Of a DNA stretch of 64,000 bases, positions 31,949-42,925 are shown piece by piece. The notes beneath the pieces are model-generated. The model was not told where the DNA came from and made no database searches. It saw only the letters and a program-made list of their open reading frames with translations. The position numbers were made by a program, and so were the translations under genes. Where the stretch lies: assembly GCF_963082655.1 (NCBI RefSeq), contig NC_081555.1:149025116-149089115 (forward strand), given 5' to 3'. The number at the start of each line of letters is the position of its first letter. Within the stretch, counting starts at the first letter, position 1. Source of the stretch: Stomoxys calcitrans. Its lineage: Eukaryota; Arthropoda; Insecta; Diptera; Muscidae.

Positions 31949-34232
31949 ATCCGTCCGTCCATCCGTCCATCCGTCCGTCCATCCGTCCATCCGTCCGTCC
32001 ATCCGTCCGTCCATCCGTCCGTCCATCCGTCCGTCCATCCGTCCGTCCATCCGTCCGTCCATCCGTCCGTCCATCCGTCCGTCCATCCGTCCGTCCATCC
32101 GTCCGTCCATCCGTCCGTCCATCCGTCCGTCCGTCCGTCCATCCGTCCGTCCGTCCATCCGTCCGTCCATCCGTCCGTCCATCCGTCCGTCCATCCGTCC
32201 ATCCATCCGTCCGTCCATCCGTCCGTCCATCCGTCCATCCGTCCATCCGTCCGTCCATCGGTCCGTCCATCCGTCCATCCGTCCGTCCATCCGTCCGTCC
32301 ATCCGTCCGTCCATCCGTCCGTCCATCCGTCCGTCCATCCGTCCATCCGTCCATCCGTCCGTCCATCCGTCCGTCCGTCCATCCGTCCGTCCATCCGTCC
32401 GTCCATCCGTCCGTCCATCCGACCGTCCGTCCATCCGTCCATCCGTCCATCCGTCCGTCCATCCGTCCGTCCGTCCATCCGTCCATCCGTCCGTCCATCC
32501 GTCCGTCCATCCATCCGTCCGTCCATCCATCCGTCCATCCGTCCGTCCATCCGTCCGTCCGTCCATCCGTCCGTCCATCCGTCCGTCCATCCGTCCGTCC
32601 ATCCGTCCGTCCATCCGTCCGTCCATCCGTCCGTCCATCCGTCCGTCCATCCGTCCGTCCATCGGTCCGTCCATCCGTCCGTCCATCCGTCCATCCGTCC
32701 GTCCATCCGTCCGTCCATCCGTCCGTCCATCCGTCCGTCCATCCGTCCGTCCATCCGTCCGTCCATCCGTCCGTCCATCCGTCCGTCCATCCGTCCGTCC
32801 ATCCGTCCGTCCATCCGTCCGTCCATCCGTCCGTCCATCCGTCCGTCCATCCGTCCGTCCATCCGTCCGTCCATCCGTCCGTCCATCCGTCCGTCCATCC
32901 GTCCGTCCATCCGTCCGTCCATCCGTCCGTCCATCCGTCCGTCCATCCGTCCGTCCATCCGTCCGTCCATCCGTCCGTCCATCCGTCCGTCCATCCGTCC
33001 GTCCATCCGTCCGTCCATCCGTCCGTCCATCCGTCCGTCCATCCGTCCGTCCATCCGTCCGTCCATCCGTCCGTCCGTCCATCCGTCCGTCCATCCGTCC
33101 ATCTGTCCATCCATCCATCCGTCCGTCCGTCCATCCGTCCGTCCATCCGTCCGTCCATCCGTCCGTCCATCCGTCCGTCCGTCCGTCCGTCCGTCCATCC
33201 GTCCATCTGTCCATCCATCCATCCGTCCGTCCGTCCATCCGTCCGTCCATCCGTCCGTCCGTCCGTCCGTCCGTCCGTCCGTCCGTCCGTCCATCCGTCC
33301 GTCCATCCGTCCGTCCATCCGTCCGTCCATCCGTCCGTCCATCCGTCCGTCCATCCGTCCGTCCATCCGTCCGTCCATCCGTCCGTCCATCCGTCCGTCC
33401 ATCCGTCCGTCCATCCGTCCGTCCATCCGTCCGTCCATCCGTCCGTCCATCCGTCCGTCCATCCGTCCGTCCATCCGTCCGTCCATCCGTCCGTCCATCC
33501 GTCCGTCCATCCGTCCGTCCATCCGTCCGTCCATCCGTCCGTCCATCCGTCCGTCCATCCGTCCGTCCATCCGTCCATCCGTCCGTCCATCCGTCCGTCC
33601 ATCCGTCCATCCGTCCGTCCATCCGTCCGTCCATCCGTCCGTCCATCCGTCCGTCCATCCGTCCGTCCATCCGTCCGTCCATCCGTCCGTCCATCCGTCC
33701 GTCCATCCGTCCGTCCATCCGTCCGTCCATCCGTCCGTCCATCCGTCCGTCCATCCGTCCGTCCATCCGTCCGTCCATCCGTCCGTCCATCCGTCCGTCC
33801 ATCCGTCCGTCCGTCCATCCGTCCATCCGTCCGTCCATCCGTCCATCCGTCCGTCCATCCGTCCGTCCGTCCATCCGTCCATCCGTCCGTCCATCCATCC
33901 GTCCGTCCATCCGTCCGTCCATCCGTCCGTCCATCCGTCCGTCCATCCGTCCGTCCATCCGTCCGTCCATCCGTCCGTCCATCCGTCCGTCCATCCGTCC
34001 GTCCATCCGTCCGTCCATCCGTCCGTCCATCCGTCCGTCCATCCGTCCGTCCATCCGTCCGTCCATCCGTCCGTCCATCCGTCCGTCCATCCGTCCGTTC
34101 GTCCATCCATCCGTCCGTCCATCCGTCCGTCCATCCGTCCGTCCATCCGTCCGTCCATCCGTCCGTCCATCCGTCCGTCCATCCGTCCGTCCATCCGTCC
34201 GTCCATCCGTCCGTCCATCCGTCCGTCCGTCC
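31949..34232. repeat. Giant (GTCC/ATCC)n array, 2,284 bp, dodecamer higher-order unit
   Basis: Made of 571 tetranucleotides in a single unbroken register. Positions of scattered variants (GACC at 32421, ATCT at 33101 and 33205, GTTC at 34097) are all multiples of 4 from the start. Most of it follows the 12-bp pattern GTCC-GTCC-ATCC. A block with ATCTGTCCATCCATCCATCC occurs twice, 104 bp apart. Frames read Arg-Pro-Ser-(Ile/Val) or Asp-Gly-Arg-(Met/Thr) throughout and are not genes. It is probably a hugely expanded DINE (GTCY)n tract. Confidence 0.97.
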
Positions 34233-35212
34233 AACCGGATTGTATTTGTGTTTTAAGCAAAATTCCCCTTAATTGGAGTGCCATCTTACCGATATTCGGT
34301 GTCATTTTACTTGGGTGGGACAAGGGTCCGTTTGGGGCCCTAGACCTACACGTATTCCTGCGGTCAATTTAGGTGGTATGCGAGAAAGTTTCTTGTGAGT
34401 TTTGCTATTTTTCCCTACATAATAATGTCTAATTCTAAAGTCTAAATTGTAAGACAATTTGAAGTTTGTTCCGATAAAATAATCCCTTATTTACAAGGGA
34501 CTTCAACCAATCATTCCATATTAATATACGTCCATTCTAATGAAACAAATACAACTTTAATGTGTTCATATTACAACCTACATTATCCACGATGCGCTCC
34601 ATCCTCCACCTACAGACCAAAATTATTATGTGTAAAGTTTTGTTTGTTGGTTGTTGTTTGAAGTTTCCTTGTACGAGTTGTATTTGTAGTTATGCAAAAT
34701 TTTAAATGCTTAGCACAGCATTTCCGATTTCCTGTTGCATATGCCATGCCATTTTGGCTTGTCGAACATCCGTACATTCATTCACCATTACCATTGCCAC
34801 ACAATGATAATAATTTGTTTATGCGAGTGTATGTGGTTATATCTGGGTGTGTGTGTGTGTGCGTGTGTGTGTGTTTGCGTGTGAACTTAGGCATGTAAAT
34901 GTGTAGCATTTATGCGCCTCCACATCAACATTGCAACATTTTCCCCTATTCAGTATCAGACAATGACGCTTTGTCCTTCGCAACTACATGTGTGTGTGTG
35001 TGTGTGTGGTTATGCCCATAAACTTACATAACATATGCATATTTACACCCATGGAGTGAACATCAAGTTCAATTTTAATATGTTTATGAATATGAATTGT
35101 TATTAGTTCGCATTAAAGTTGAATTGTTAACTAGTTGCGTAACAGAATAGTGGAGAAACGAACAGCCTTTGTCCTTGGGTCTGACGGATGTAAAAGACAT
35201 TTCGTATAAATT
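34233..35212. other. Unassigned unique DNA with (TG)n tracts
   Basis: No gene recognised. Contains (TG)n-rich tracts at about 34848-34882 and 34988-35008. Confidence 0.55.
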
Positions 35213-35808
35213 TTTATTATACCCACCGCCATAGGATGGGGGTATATTAATCTAGTCATTACGTTAGTTATACCACGAAATATTGATCTTCTAGCTCATA
35301 AGAATATATATACATTCTTGATAGTCTCGAAATTCTGAGTTGATCTAGCTATGTCCGTCCCTTCGTCTGTCGAAATCGCGAACGCTTCGAACACATAAAG
35401 CTAGCCGCTCGGAATTTTGCATCGATACTTTTTATCAATGTAGGTCGTTGGGGATTGCACATGGGCCCTATCGGTTCAGATTTGGATATAGCCCCCATAA
35501 TCACCAATCCTCAGTTATTGGTTTCTTGAGACTTCATCAGCGAACTGTTTGTCGTCTTGTAATAATATGCATGTTTCTGAAAGGTGAGATGTAACTCTTT
35601 CTAAAAAGTGGTAGTCTCTCTAAGCTGTGTGATTGAATCTCTGGAATTTATTTCTTGAGTCCCTAGAGGGCGCAATTCTTAATTGATTTGGCTGAATTTA
35701 TGCCCTATGACTTCTAATATGCCTCAAATATTAACACGCCTCTCAAGTTGGCATCATAAGCCTATAGAGGGCGCAATATTTATCCGAACTGAGCGCCTTA
35801 TGTGATTT
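35213..35808 (+). mobile_element. Worn DINE-B-like element, 5' portion
   Basis: The 5' end TTATACCCACCGCCATAGG, (TA)n, core variant TTCTTGATAGTCTCGAAATT, a very short GTCCGTCC tract, and B-type body (CCTAGAGGGCGCAATTCTTA twice). The 3' hairpin is missing. About 150 bp in the middle (35530-35640) does not match. Confidence 0.8.
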
Positions 35809-35854
35809 ACGTATCAAAACTTTATCCACAAAAAATAATTGTTTAGTGTGGTTT

Positions 35855-36212
35855 GCATGCCGGCGGTATCATTGGGCCATACTTCTTCGCCGATGATACC
35901 AATCGTCACGTTACCGTGAATGAACATCGCTGCCGCACTATGCTCACCTGAATTGGATGATATGGACCTGGACGACATGTAGTATCAACAGAAGGGTGCA
36001 TAAGTCTAACATCACACGCTACAGTCGATTTATTGAGGAGTAAGTTTGATGTGCGTATTATCTCAAGAAATGGCTCAGTCACCTCGTCTGTTCACCTCGT
36101 CTATTCGATTTAACGCCTCTAGGCTATTTTCTTTGGGACTACGTCAAGTCAATCCTTCTATGCTAAGAAGCCGATGAAGTTGGAAGAGCTCAGAGCTAAC
36201 ATTGAACGGCCT
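35855..36212 (+). pseudogene. Decayed DDE transposase (IS630/Tc1/mariner superfamily, GIIGPYFF type)
   Basis: C-terminal catalytic half of a cut-and-paste transposase. GGIIGPYFFADD (35871-35906) is followed by VTVNEHR, then after a shift a DLDD-M-stop-YQQKGA stretch (to 36000). The family has QQDGA there, so the catalytic Asp is replaced by Lys. LLRSKF-D-VRIISRNGSV and, in another frame, TPLGYFLWDYVKS follow. The family has TPLDYFLWG, so the last acidic residue has also become Gly. It ends LEELRANIE. Stops and shifts confirm a dead copy. A DINE-A is inserted at its end. Confidence 0.85.
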
Positions 36213-36765
36213 ATTTATACCTACCACCGAAGGATGGGGGCATATTCATTTTGTCATTCCGTTTGCAATACATCGAAATATCCATTTCCGGCCCTATAAA
36301 GTGCATATATTCTTGATCAGCGTAAAAATCTAAGACGATCTAGACATGTCCGTCCGTCTGTCCGTCTGTCAGTTGAAATTACGCTACAGTCTTTAAAAAT
36401 AGAGATATTGAGCTGAAACTTTGCACAGATTATTTTTTTGTCCATAAGCTGGTTAATTTCGAAGATGGGCAATATCGGACTATATCTTGATATAGCCCCC
36501 ATATAGACTGATCCGCCGATTTAGGGTCTTAGGCCAATAAAAGCCACATTCATTATCCGATTTTGCTGAAATTTGGGACAGTGAGTTGCGATACGCCCTT
36601 CGACATCCAACGTCAATTTGGTTCAGATCGGTCCAGATTTGGATATAGCTGCCACATAGACAGATCCTCCGATTTAGGGTCTTAGGCCCACAAAAGCCAC
36701 ATTAATTATCCGATTTGGCTGAAATTTGGGACAGTGAGTTATGCTAGGCCCTTCGACATCCTTTG
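36213..36765 (+). mobile_element. DINE-A element, 5' portion
   Basis: The 5' end TTTATACCTACCACCGAAGG is followed by (TA) tract, core and (GTCC/GTCT)n near 36347-36372. Two to three A units follow, breaking off at ATCCTTTGTCC (36763). Confidence 0.9.
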
Positions 36766-37190
36766 TCCAAATCGGACAAATCGACAGAACACTATGTGCA
36801 AAACTTCAGCTGAATCGGATAAAAATTGAGGCTAGTAAGGGCTCAAGAACTCGAATCGGGAGATCGTTTTATATGGGAGCCATATCAGATTATAGACTGA
36901 CTGGGACCGTAGTTGACACTTTTGTTGCAAGTCAAAACGGAACACTACATGCTCAATTTCAGCCAAATCGGACAGAAATTGCGGATTCCAGGGGCTCAAG
37001 AATTCAAATCGGGAGATTGGTTTATATGGGAGTTATATCAGGTTATAGTCATAACAAAACATAATGTTCAAAATTTCAGCCAAATCGGACAAAAAATTGC
37101 GGTTTGCAGGGGCTCAAGAAGTGAAATCTGGAGATCGGTTTATATGGGAGCTATATCGAAATCTGAACCGATATGGCTCATTTACGTAAA
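36766..37190 (-). mobile_element. DINE-D central repeats, inverted
   Basis: Units with GGCTCAAGAA, GAGATCG(G)TTTATATGGGAGC and CAGCCAAATCGGACA are in minus orientation. Two unit starts are 153 bp apart (36863, 37016) and the third only 118 bp later because of a deletion. No termini. Confidence 0.8.
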
Positions 37191-38010
37191 TGGGCCAATC
37201 GGTTCATGTTTTGATATAGCTGCCAACCGATCTGGGTCTTGATTTCTTGAGCTTCTAGAGGGCACAATTCTTATCCGATATGGATGAAATTTTGCGTGAG
37301 GTGTTTTGTTATGACTGTTAACAACTGTGATAAGTATGGTCTAAATCAGTCTATAAACCGATATAGCTGCCATATAAACTGATCTCCCGACGAGACTTCA
37401 TGAGCTTCTAGAGGGCGCAATTCTTATCCGTTTTGGCTGAAATTGTTCACATATTGTTTTGCTATGACTTCCAGCAACTGTGTTAAGTATGGTCTAAATC
37501 AGTCCATATCCTGATATAGCTGTCATATAAACCGATTTCCCGATTAGACTTCTTAAGCTTCTAGAGGGCGCAATTCTTGACTTCTGAAGCCGCTAGAGGG
37601 CGCAATTTTTATCCGATTTAGTTAAAATTTGGCACAAGGTGTTTTGTTATGACTTTCAACAAACGTGCTAAGTATGGTTAAAATTGGCTCATAACCTGAT
37701 AAAGCTGGCATATTAAGTGTCATCAAAATCGGTTCAGATTTAGACACAGCTTCCATATATCTTTCATCCGATATGGCCTTTTAAAGCTGTAGAAGCCACA
37801 ATTTGGTCCTTTTCTTATAAAATTTGATATAAAGTGATTTTTTTTGAAGTCCCTAAATGTTCATCATCATATATGCTTATCAAAATCGGTTCAGATTTAT
37901 ATATGGCTTCAATATATATTTTTCTTCCGATGTGCTCTTTTAATTCTTCAGTATCTACAATTTTGTTTCGATCTAAATAGGACAAGGGAATCAGGGATTA
38001 GGCATTAATG
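37191..38010 (+). mobile_element. DINE-B central repeats and worn tail
   Basis: B units (GATATAGCTGCC, CTTCTAGAGGGCGCAATTCT) are in plus orientation. Then there is a divergent stretch with ATCGGTTCAGATTTA and CTTCCATATATCTTTC that looks like another worn DINE subfamily. No hairpin end. Confidence 0.72.
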
Positions 38011-38019
38011 GGTTAATCC

Positions 38020-38752
38020 CATAAATTTCAGGCAAATCGGATAAGAATAGCGTTCTCTAGTCGCTCAAGTTGCCAAGATCGAAAATCAGATTATATGGCA
38101 GCTATATCAGGTCATGGACCGATTTGACCCATACCTAGCATAGTTGTTGGAAGTCATAAAAAACACTTCATACACAATTTAGGGCCTAAGAAGTCAAGAT
38201 CTCAGATCGGTTTGTGTGGCAGCTATATCAGGTTATGGACCGATTTAAACCGTACTTGGCATAGTTGTTGGAAGTCATAACAAACATTTCATGCAAAATT
38301 CAGCCAAATCGTGGCTAGTGGCTCAAGAAGTCAAGATTCAAAATCGGTTTATATGGCAGCTATATCAGGTCATGAACCAATTTGAACCATACTTAGCACG
38401 TTTGTTGAAAGACATAACAAAACATTTCGTGCCAAATTTTATTTAAATCGCCCTCTAGGGGCTCAAGACGTCAAGATCCAAGATCGGTTTATATGATAGC
38501 TATATCAAAACATTTTCCGATATGGCCCATTTACAATCCCAACCAACCTACACTGATAATAAGTATTTGTGCAAAATTTCAAGGGTTTACCTTTACTCCT
38601 TCGAAAGTTAGCGTGCTTTCGACAAACGGACCGACATGGCTGGATCGACTCAGAACATCGAGACGATCAAGAACATATATAATTTATGGGGTCTTAGACG
38701 AATATTTCGAGGCAAGATTGGTATATCCCCATCCTTTGGAGATGGGTATAAA
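38020..38752 (-). mobile_element. DINE-B element, 5' half, inverted
   Basis: Four to five B units, a short GTCGGTCCGTTT microsatellite remnant, core, (TA) tract, and the 5' end TTTGGAGATGGGTATAAAAA at 38733-38752. No 3' hairpin. Confidence 0.88.
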
Positions 38753-39030
38753 AAAATAATTTTTCAAAAAATAACAATTGGACGGTCATCTATGGAGCAA
38801 AATAAGAATCAATCAGCGATCAAAATTTGAAACGGATGGTCATGTCGTTTAGTAAATACTTACTTACTTTAATTGACTATGATAGAACATTTGTTCCACT
38901 AGTCGATTAGTAATTAGGAAGTTATATTTAAGGATAGCATCTATAATTTAAAGTGTTGGGTCTTTGGCTCATTTTCATGGCTAAAATACTAAGAATAAGG
39001 AACAATTTGGACCAATTTTTTTCAGTGTAA

Positions 39031-39343
39031 ATTGCTTATTTGCAAATTTTGCCCATGAACATTTCACTAAGGGACAGGGGCAAACTTCTCACTTATCAAT
39101 GATTGCAGTCCGATTCAAGCTTAAGCTCAATGATAAGGGGCCACCTTTTTATAGCCGAGTCCGAACGGCATGCCGCAGTGCAACACCTCTTTGGAGAGAA
39201 GTTTTACATGGCATATTACCTCACAAATGATGCGAGTATTAGGAGAGGAAAGCCACTGCTGAAAATTTTTTCTGATGGTCTCGCCAGAATTACAACCTAG
39301 GCGTTCAGCATCATAGGCGGACATGCTAACCTCTGCGCTACGA
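39031..39343 (-). mobile_element. tRNA-derived SINE, full length, with 13-bp target-site duplication
   Basis: Read on the minus strand it starts CGTAGCGCAGAGG (A-box-like), followed about 35 bp later by GGTTGTAATTC (B-box-like, 39287-39297; usual form GGTTCGAATCC). The body has CAGCAGTGGCTTTCCTCTCC, TCTCCAAAGAGGTGTTGCAC, GCGGCATGCCGTTCGGACTC, ATTGAGCTTAAGCTTG and CCCTGTCCCTTAGTGAAATG. It ends at GCAAATAAGCAAT. TTTTTCAGTGTAA flanks both sides (39018-39030 and 39344-39356), the mark of target-primed insertion. It encodes no protein and would depend on a LINE partner. Internal pol III promoter boxes imply RNA polymerase III transcription. Confidence 0.92.
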
Positions 39344-39426
39344 TTTTTCAGTGTAAGTATACTAAATTAAAGTCTGACAAGATTTAGACAAAGGTTATTT
39401 TTATTAAAAGTAGAACATAGACTTGA

Positions 39427-39473
39427 TGGTGTAGGCTATTATATAGTCGGCAGCACCCGACTTTAGCCTTTCC
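39427..39473 (+). mobile_element. DINE-II 3' end fragment
   Basis: GGTGTAGGCTATTATATAG, then GTCGG...CCGAC hairpin arms, then TTTAGCCTTTCC, directly in front of a complete DINE-II. Only a 3' end is present. Confidence 0.75.
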
Positions 39474-41035
39474 TTTTTATACCCTACACCATTACTGTGG
39501 TATAGGGTATTATAACTAAGTGAATTAGTTTGAAACCCCCAAAGGAAGAGAGATAGACCCATTGATAAGCATACCGATCGACTCAGAATCACTCTTTGAT
39601 TCGATTTAGCTATGTCCGTCTGTCTGTCTGTCTGTCTGTCCGTCTATCCATGTTAATTTGTGTACAAACTGCAGGTCGCAATTTTCATCCGATCGTCTTC
39701 CAATTTGGTATGGGCATGTTTTTCGGCCTAGATACAAAGCCTATTGAAATTGGAAAAAATCGGTTCAGATTTGGATATAGCTAACATATATATGTTCGAC
39801 CGATTTTCAGTAATACAGCATTAAAAAGGTCATTTGTTTACCGATTCTTTCGAAATTTGTTGGGAACGACTTTCTTCTGACTCTCAATATAACTGGTGAA
39901 TTTGAAAAAAATCGGTTCAGATTTGGATATAGCTCCCATATAAATGTTCGTCCGATTTGGAGTAATACAACAGTAAAATTGTCATTTATTGACCGATTAC
40001 CCTGAAATTTGTTGGGAAGGACTTTCTTCTGACTCTCAATATTACTGGTGAATTTAATAAAAATCGGTTCAGATTTGGATATAGCTCTCATATTAATTTT
40101 CGTCCGATTTGGAGTAACACACCAATAAAATGGTCATTTGTCAACCGATTCTCTCGAAATTTGGCAAGAAGTATTTTCTTATGACCCTCAGTATTACTGG
40201 TGAACTTCATAGAAATCGGATTAGATTTGGATATAGCTCCCATATAAAGCTTTGTCCGATTTGCAGTAGAACAGCAATAAAATGATTATTTGTTAACCGT
40301 TTCTCTCGAAATACGGCAGGAGAGATTTTCTCTTGCTTCTCGACATTATAGATGCATTTTAAAGATATTGGTTCAGATCTAGATATAGCTGTCATATATG
40401 TATATCGCCCGATTTCCACTTCTAGAGCCAATGCAAGAGCATTTTTTTATCAATCATGCCAAAATTTTGCAAAACGCTTTCCTCGACGACTGCCACTGTA
40501 TCTGCAGAGTTTTTCGAAATCGGTTAAGATTTCGGTATAGCTCCCATATATATGTTCGTCCGATTTTGAGAAATATTGCAAGAAAGTGTTAATTTTTCAA
40601 CCGATTCTCTCGAAATTTTGCAGGAATTATGACTTGATATTACTGGTGAATTTCATCGAAATCGAGCCAGATTTAGATATAGCTGTCATATATGTATATC
40701 GCCAGAATTTCACCCCAAGAGCCATTGCAAGCGCATTGTTTGACCAATCTTGCCAAAACTGTGTACAATGCTTTCCTGGACGACTACCACATTATCTGAG
40801 AAGTTTGCTCCAAATCGGATATAGCTCCCATATATATCTTCGTCCGATTTTGGGTAATTTGCCATAATGTTGTCATTTGTCAACCGTATTTATTACAGTT
40901 TGAACATATTTGCTCGCCGAAGTCCATCAAAATTGATTCAGAATTGGAAAGAGCTCCCCTATTGTACTTATAGGGAAGGTGTGGGGTATAATACAGTTGG
41001 CACCGCCCGACTTTTGCCCTTCCTTACTGGTTTTT
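39474..41035 (+). mobile_element. DINE-II element, complete
   Basis: The 5' end TTATACCCTACACCATTACTG is followed by CTCAGAATCAC, GATTTAGCTATGTCC and (GTCT)n at 39610-39650, then TTAATTTGTGTACAAACTGC. Units follow with GGATATAGCT starting near 39773, 39925, 40077, 40229 and 40381 (steps of 152), then 40534, 40675 and 40817. The 3' end is GGTGTGGGGTATAATACAG, an AGTTGG/CCGACT-type hairpin and CCCTTCCTTACTGG. No open frame spans more than one or two units, since 152 is not a multiple of 3. Confidence 0.92.
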
Positions 41036-42748
41036 AGTGTATTTTTACTTTGTTAAATGCCTCTCAGTGTCCAAAATGCGATCTGTGGTATGCTCATTCT
41101 GTTAGAGAAAAGCTTCGGTACCAGACAGAAGGGTATATAGTTTTTTGTGGTTTACTTTTCCCCGTTTTTAAGATAAACCCACCACAGTTTGGGTCCACAA
41201 TGTCCCTGGAAATCATCTTAATAGGCACCTTAAATAGTTACTGCGATATTTTAAAAGCAGACTACATGCCGTCTGGCTATAAAATAAATCTCCAAAAGAA
41301 GTTCTACAGTTTCTTAACCATCCATGCGAAAATTCCTGCCCCTCTTTCTTAGGAATTTATATGCACTGGTGTAAGACCATGTCAGGTTTTTCGTGAAGAT
41401 CAATTACAGCCAAGTCGGGTTAATTAGGAGTGTCTCTGCCTGCAAAAGTACTGATTTGAATGGCCTTAAGATGAATAACTCTTACATTATCATGTCTCCG
41501 AGAACAAGTGTTTCTGATGAGGTTATCTGCAAAGCAAGCTTCTGTTTGTATTATGATGTTGTCATCGGCAACATCGGTCTGGCTGCCTGAACAATACATT
41601 GCCTTAAGAAGTTACAGCATCTCCTGCTAATCCTTGGTGGAAATTCCATCGTCCTTCCTTAAGCCGCTAAGCATGCTGAGCTTCTCTCAAAGCTATTTGC
41701 TCTATCAAACTGCTTTACAAATACGTCTTGGTCTCCTTGACTCCTTCTTAAAGCTGTTGAACACCTCATGACAATCGCACAATCCTTCCAACTTATATTT
41801 CCATTTTGCCTTATTGAAAAGTTTTGTTATCCAACATGTCTCCTTTTTTTTTGGCTCCCTAGGAGGTTTTAAGACTATTCCTTACCAGCGTTCGTTTGCA
41901 TTGATCATTCACCATTTTCTTAATAAATTAACTCAATATCTCATTTCAATGTTCGCATGCTGTTTTGGTATAGGCATAACCTGCTGTGCTGTGTTTGTTT
42001 ATATGTAGTTCAGCACTGAATGCGAACCCCGTTGCACTCTCTAACCAACACACACACACACACACGTACCCACATAAATAAGTAATTGTGTATGGTATGT
42101 ATTCATGTACATTAGTTTGTGCTCTTTGTCAGGCATCAATTATCAAATATAATAGATTTAAATTAAGTTAAAATTGTAAGTGTGTGCCTATGTATGAGCT
42201 TGGGCAAGGTCTTTTGGGTGTGTGTGTGTGTGCGTGGATGGAACCTCCTGTGCATGTGTATTTCCTGACATTTAGCTTTCAATTAAATTTTCATTTATCG
42301 AAACTGATGCGTTAGCATGCCTTCCATTCTACGAAACTTTTATGACATTTATCGTCAGAAGCGACAAAATCATGACATTCGTATTCAAGCTGTATGCTAG
42401 CTGTAATGAATGAGCATCATGCTCGACGGCTCATTAAACCACAAAATTAAGCACACAGATATTATGCTCGGCAAGTAGGCATACATCCACTTAAGACCAA
42501 GAATTAGAAGTGCAAGCCAACTATGTATTGTTGATTGTCGATTGCCAAAGAAGATTGCGTTGGTCATTTATATTCAATAATCGCATTGAAGAGTTTTATG
42601 TCGATTTGTAATAAATGAAGAGGTCGTTTGTTGGAGGTAGGTTCATTTTAATTATACCCACTACTCAACTAAGGGAATATATAAATATGAACATATGTAT
42701 ATATATTTTATTCTGGAACGATGTTTTCCCGAAAACAGCATCGTTGGT
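41036..42748. other. Unassigned DNA, possible very worn retrotransposon on minus strand
   Basis: No firm gene. On the minus strand near 41490-41570 a frame reads DVADDNIIIQTEACFAD, which could be a decayed YADD-type reverse transcriptase box. I cannot support it further. (CA)n at 42047-42066 and (GT)n at 42217-42233 are simple repeats. The remainder is AT-rich unique DNA. Confidence 0.35.
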
Positions 42749-42925
42749 CTTGTTAAAAAGCCAATAAGTTCGGCAGGGCCGAACTTTGGATACTTACCAC
42801 CTCGGGTATACATGTAAACCCCCTTTCGTCACAATCCGGTGAAAATTTCATAACTTAAGCACCCAAATTCGGCACGGACATTGAGTGGTGTGATATATAT
42901 AAGTCACTATTCAATTTTGGTCTTA
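42749..42925 (-). mobile_element. DINE-C/A 3' end fragment
   Basis: A 3' hairpin with a one-base change (AAGTTCGGCA/GGGCCGAACTT), TTGGATACTTACCACCTCGG and the following tail region. It is cut at the Helitron-H insertion point. Confidence 0.82.

Noticed and set aside
31907..34323. Overlapping open frames of 725-796 codons resembling Arg/Pro/Ser or Asp/Gly/Arg repeat proteins
   Set aside because: A tetranucleotide array in constant register stays open in all frames. No start context or unique domain; it is simple repeat DNA.
41490..41570. Reverse transcriptase YADD box on the minus strand
   Set aside because: The single weak motif (VADDNIII) has no convincing flanking RT motifs in order; kept only as a low-confidence remark.
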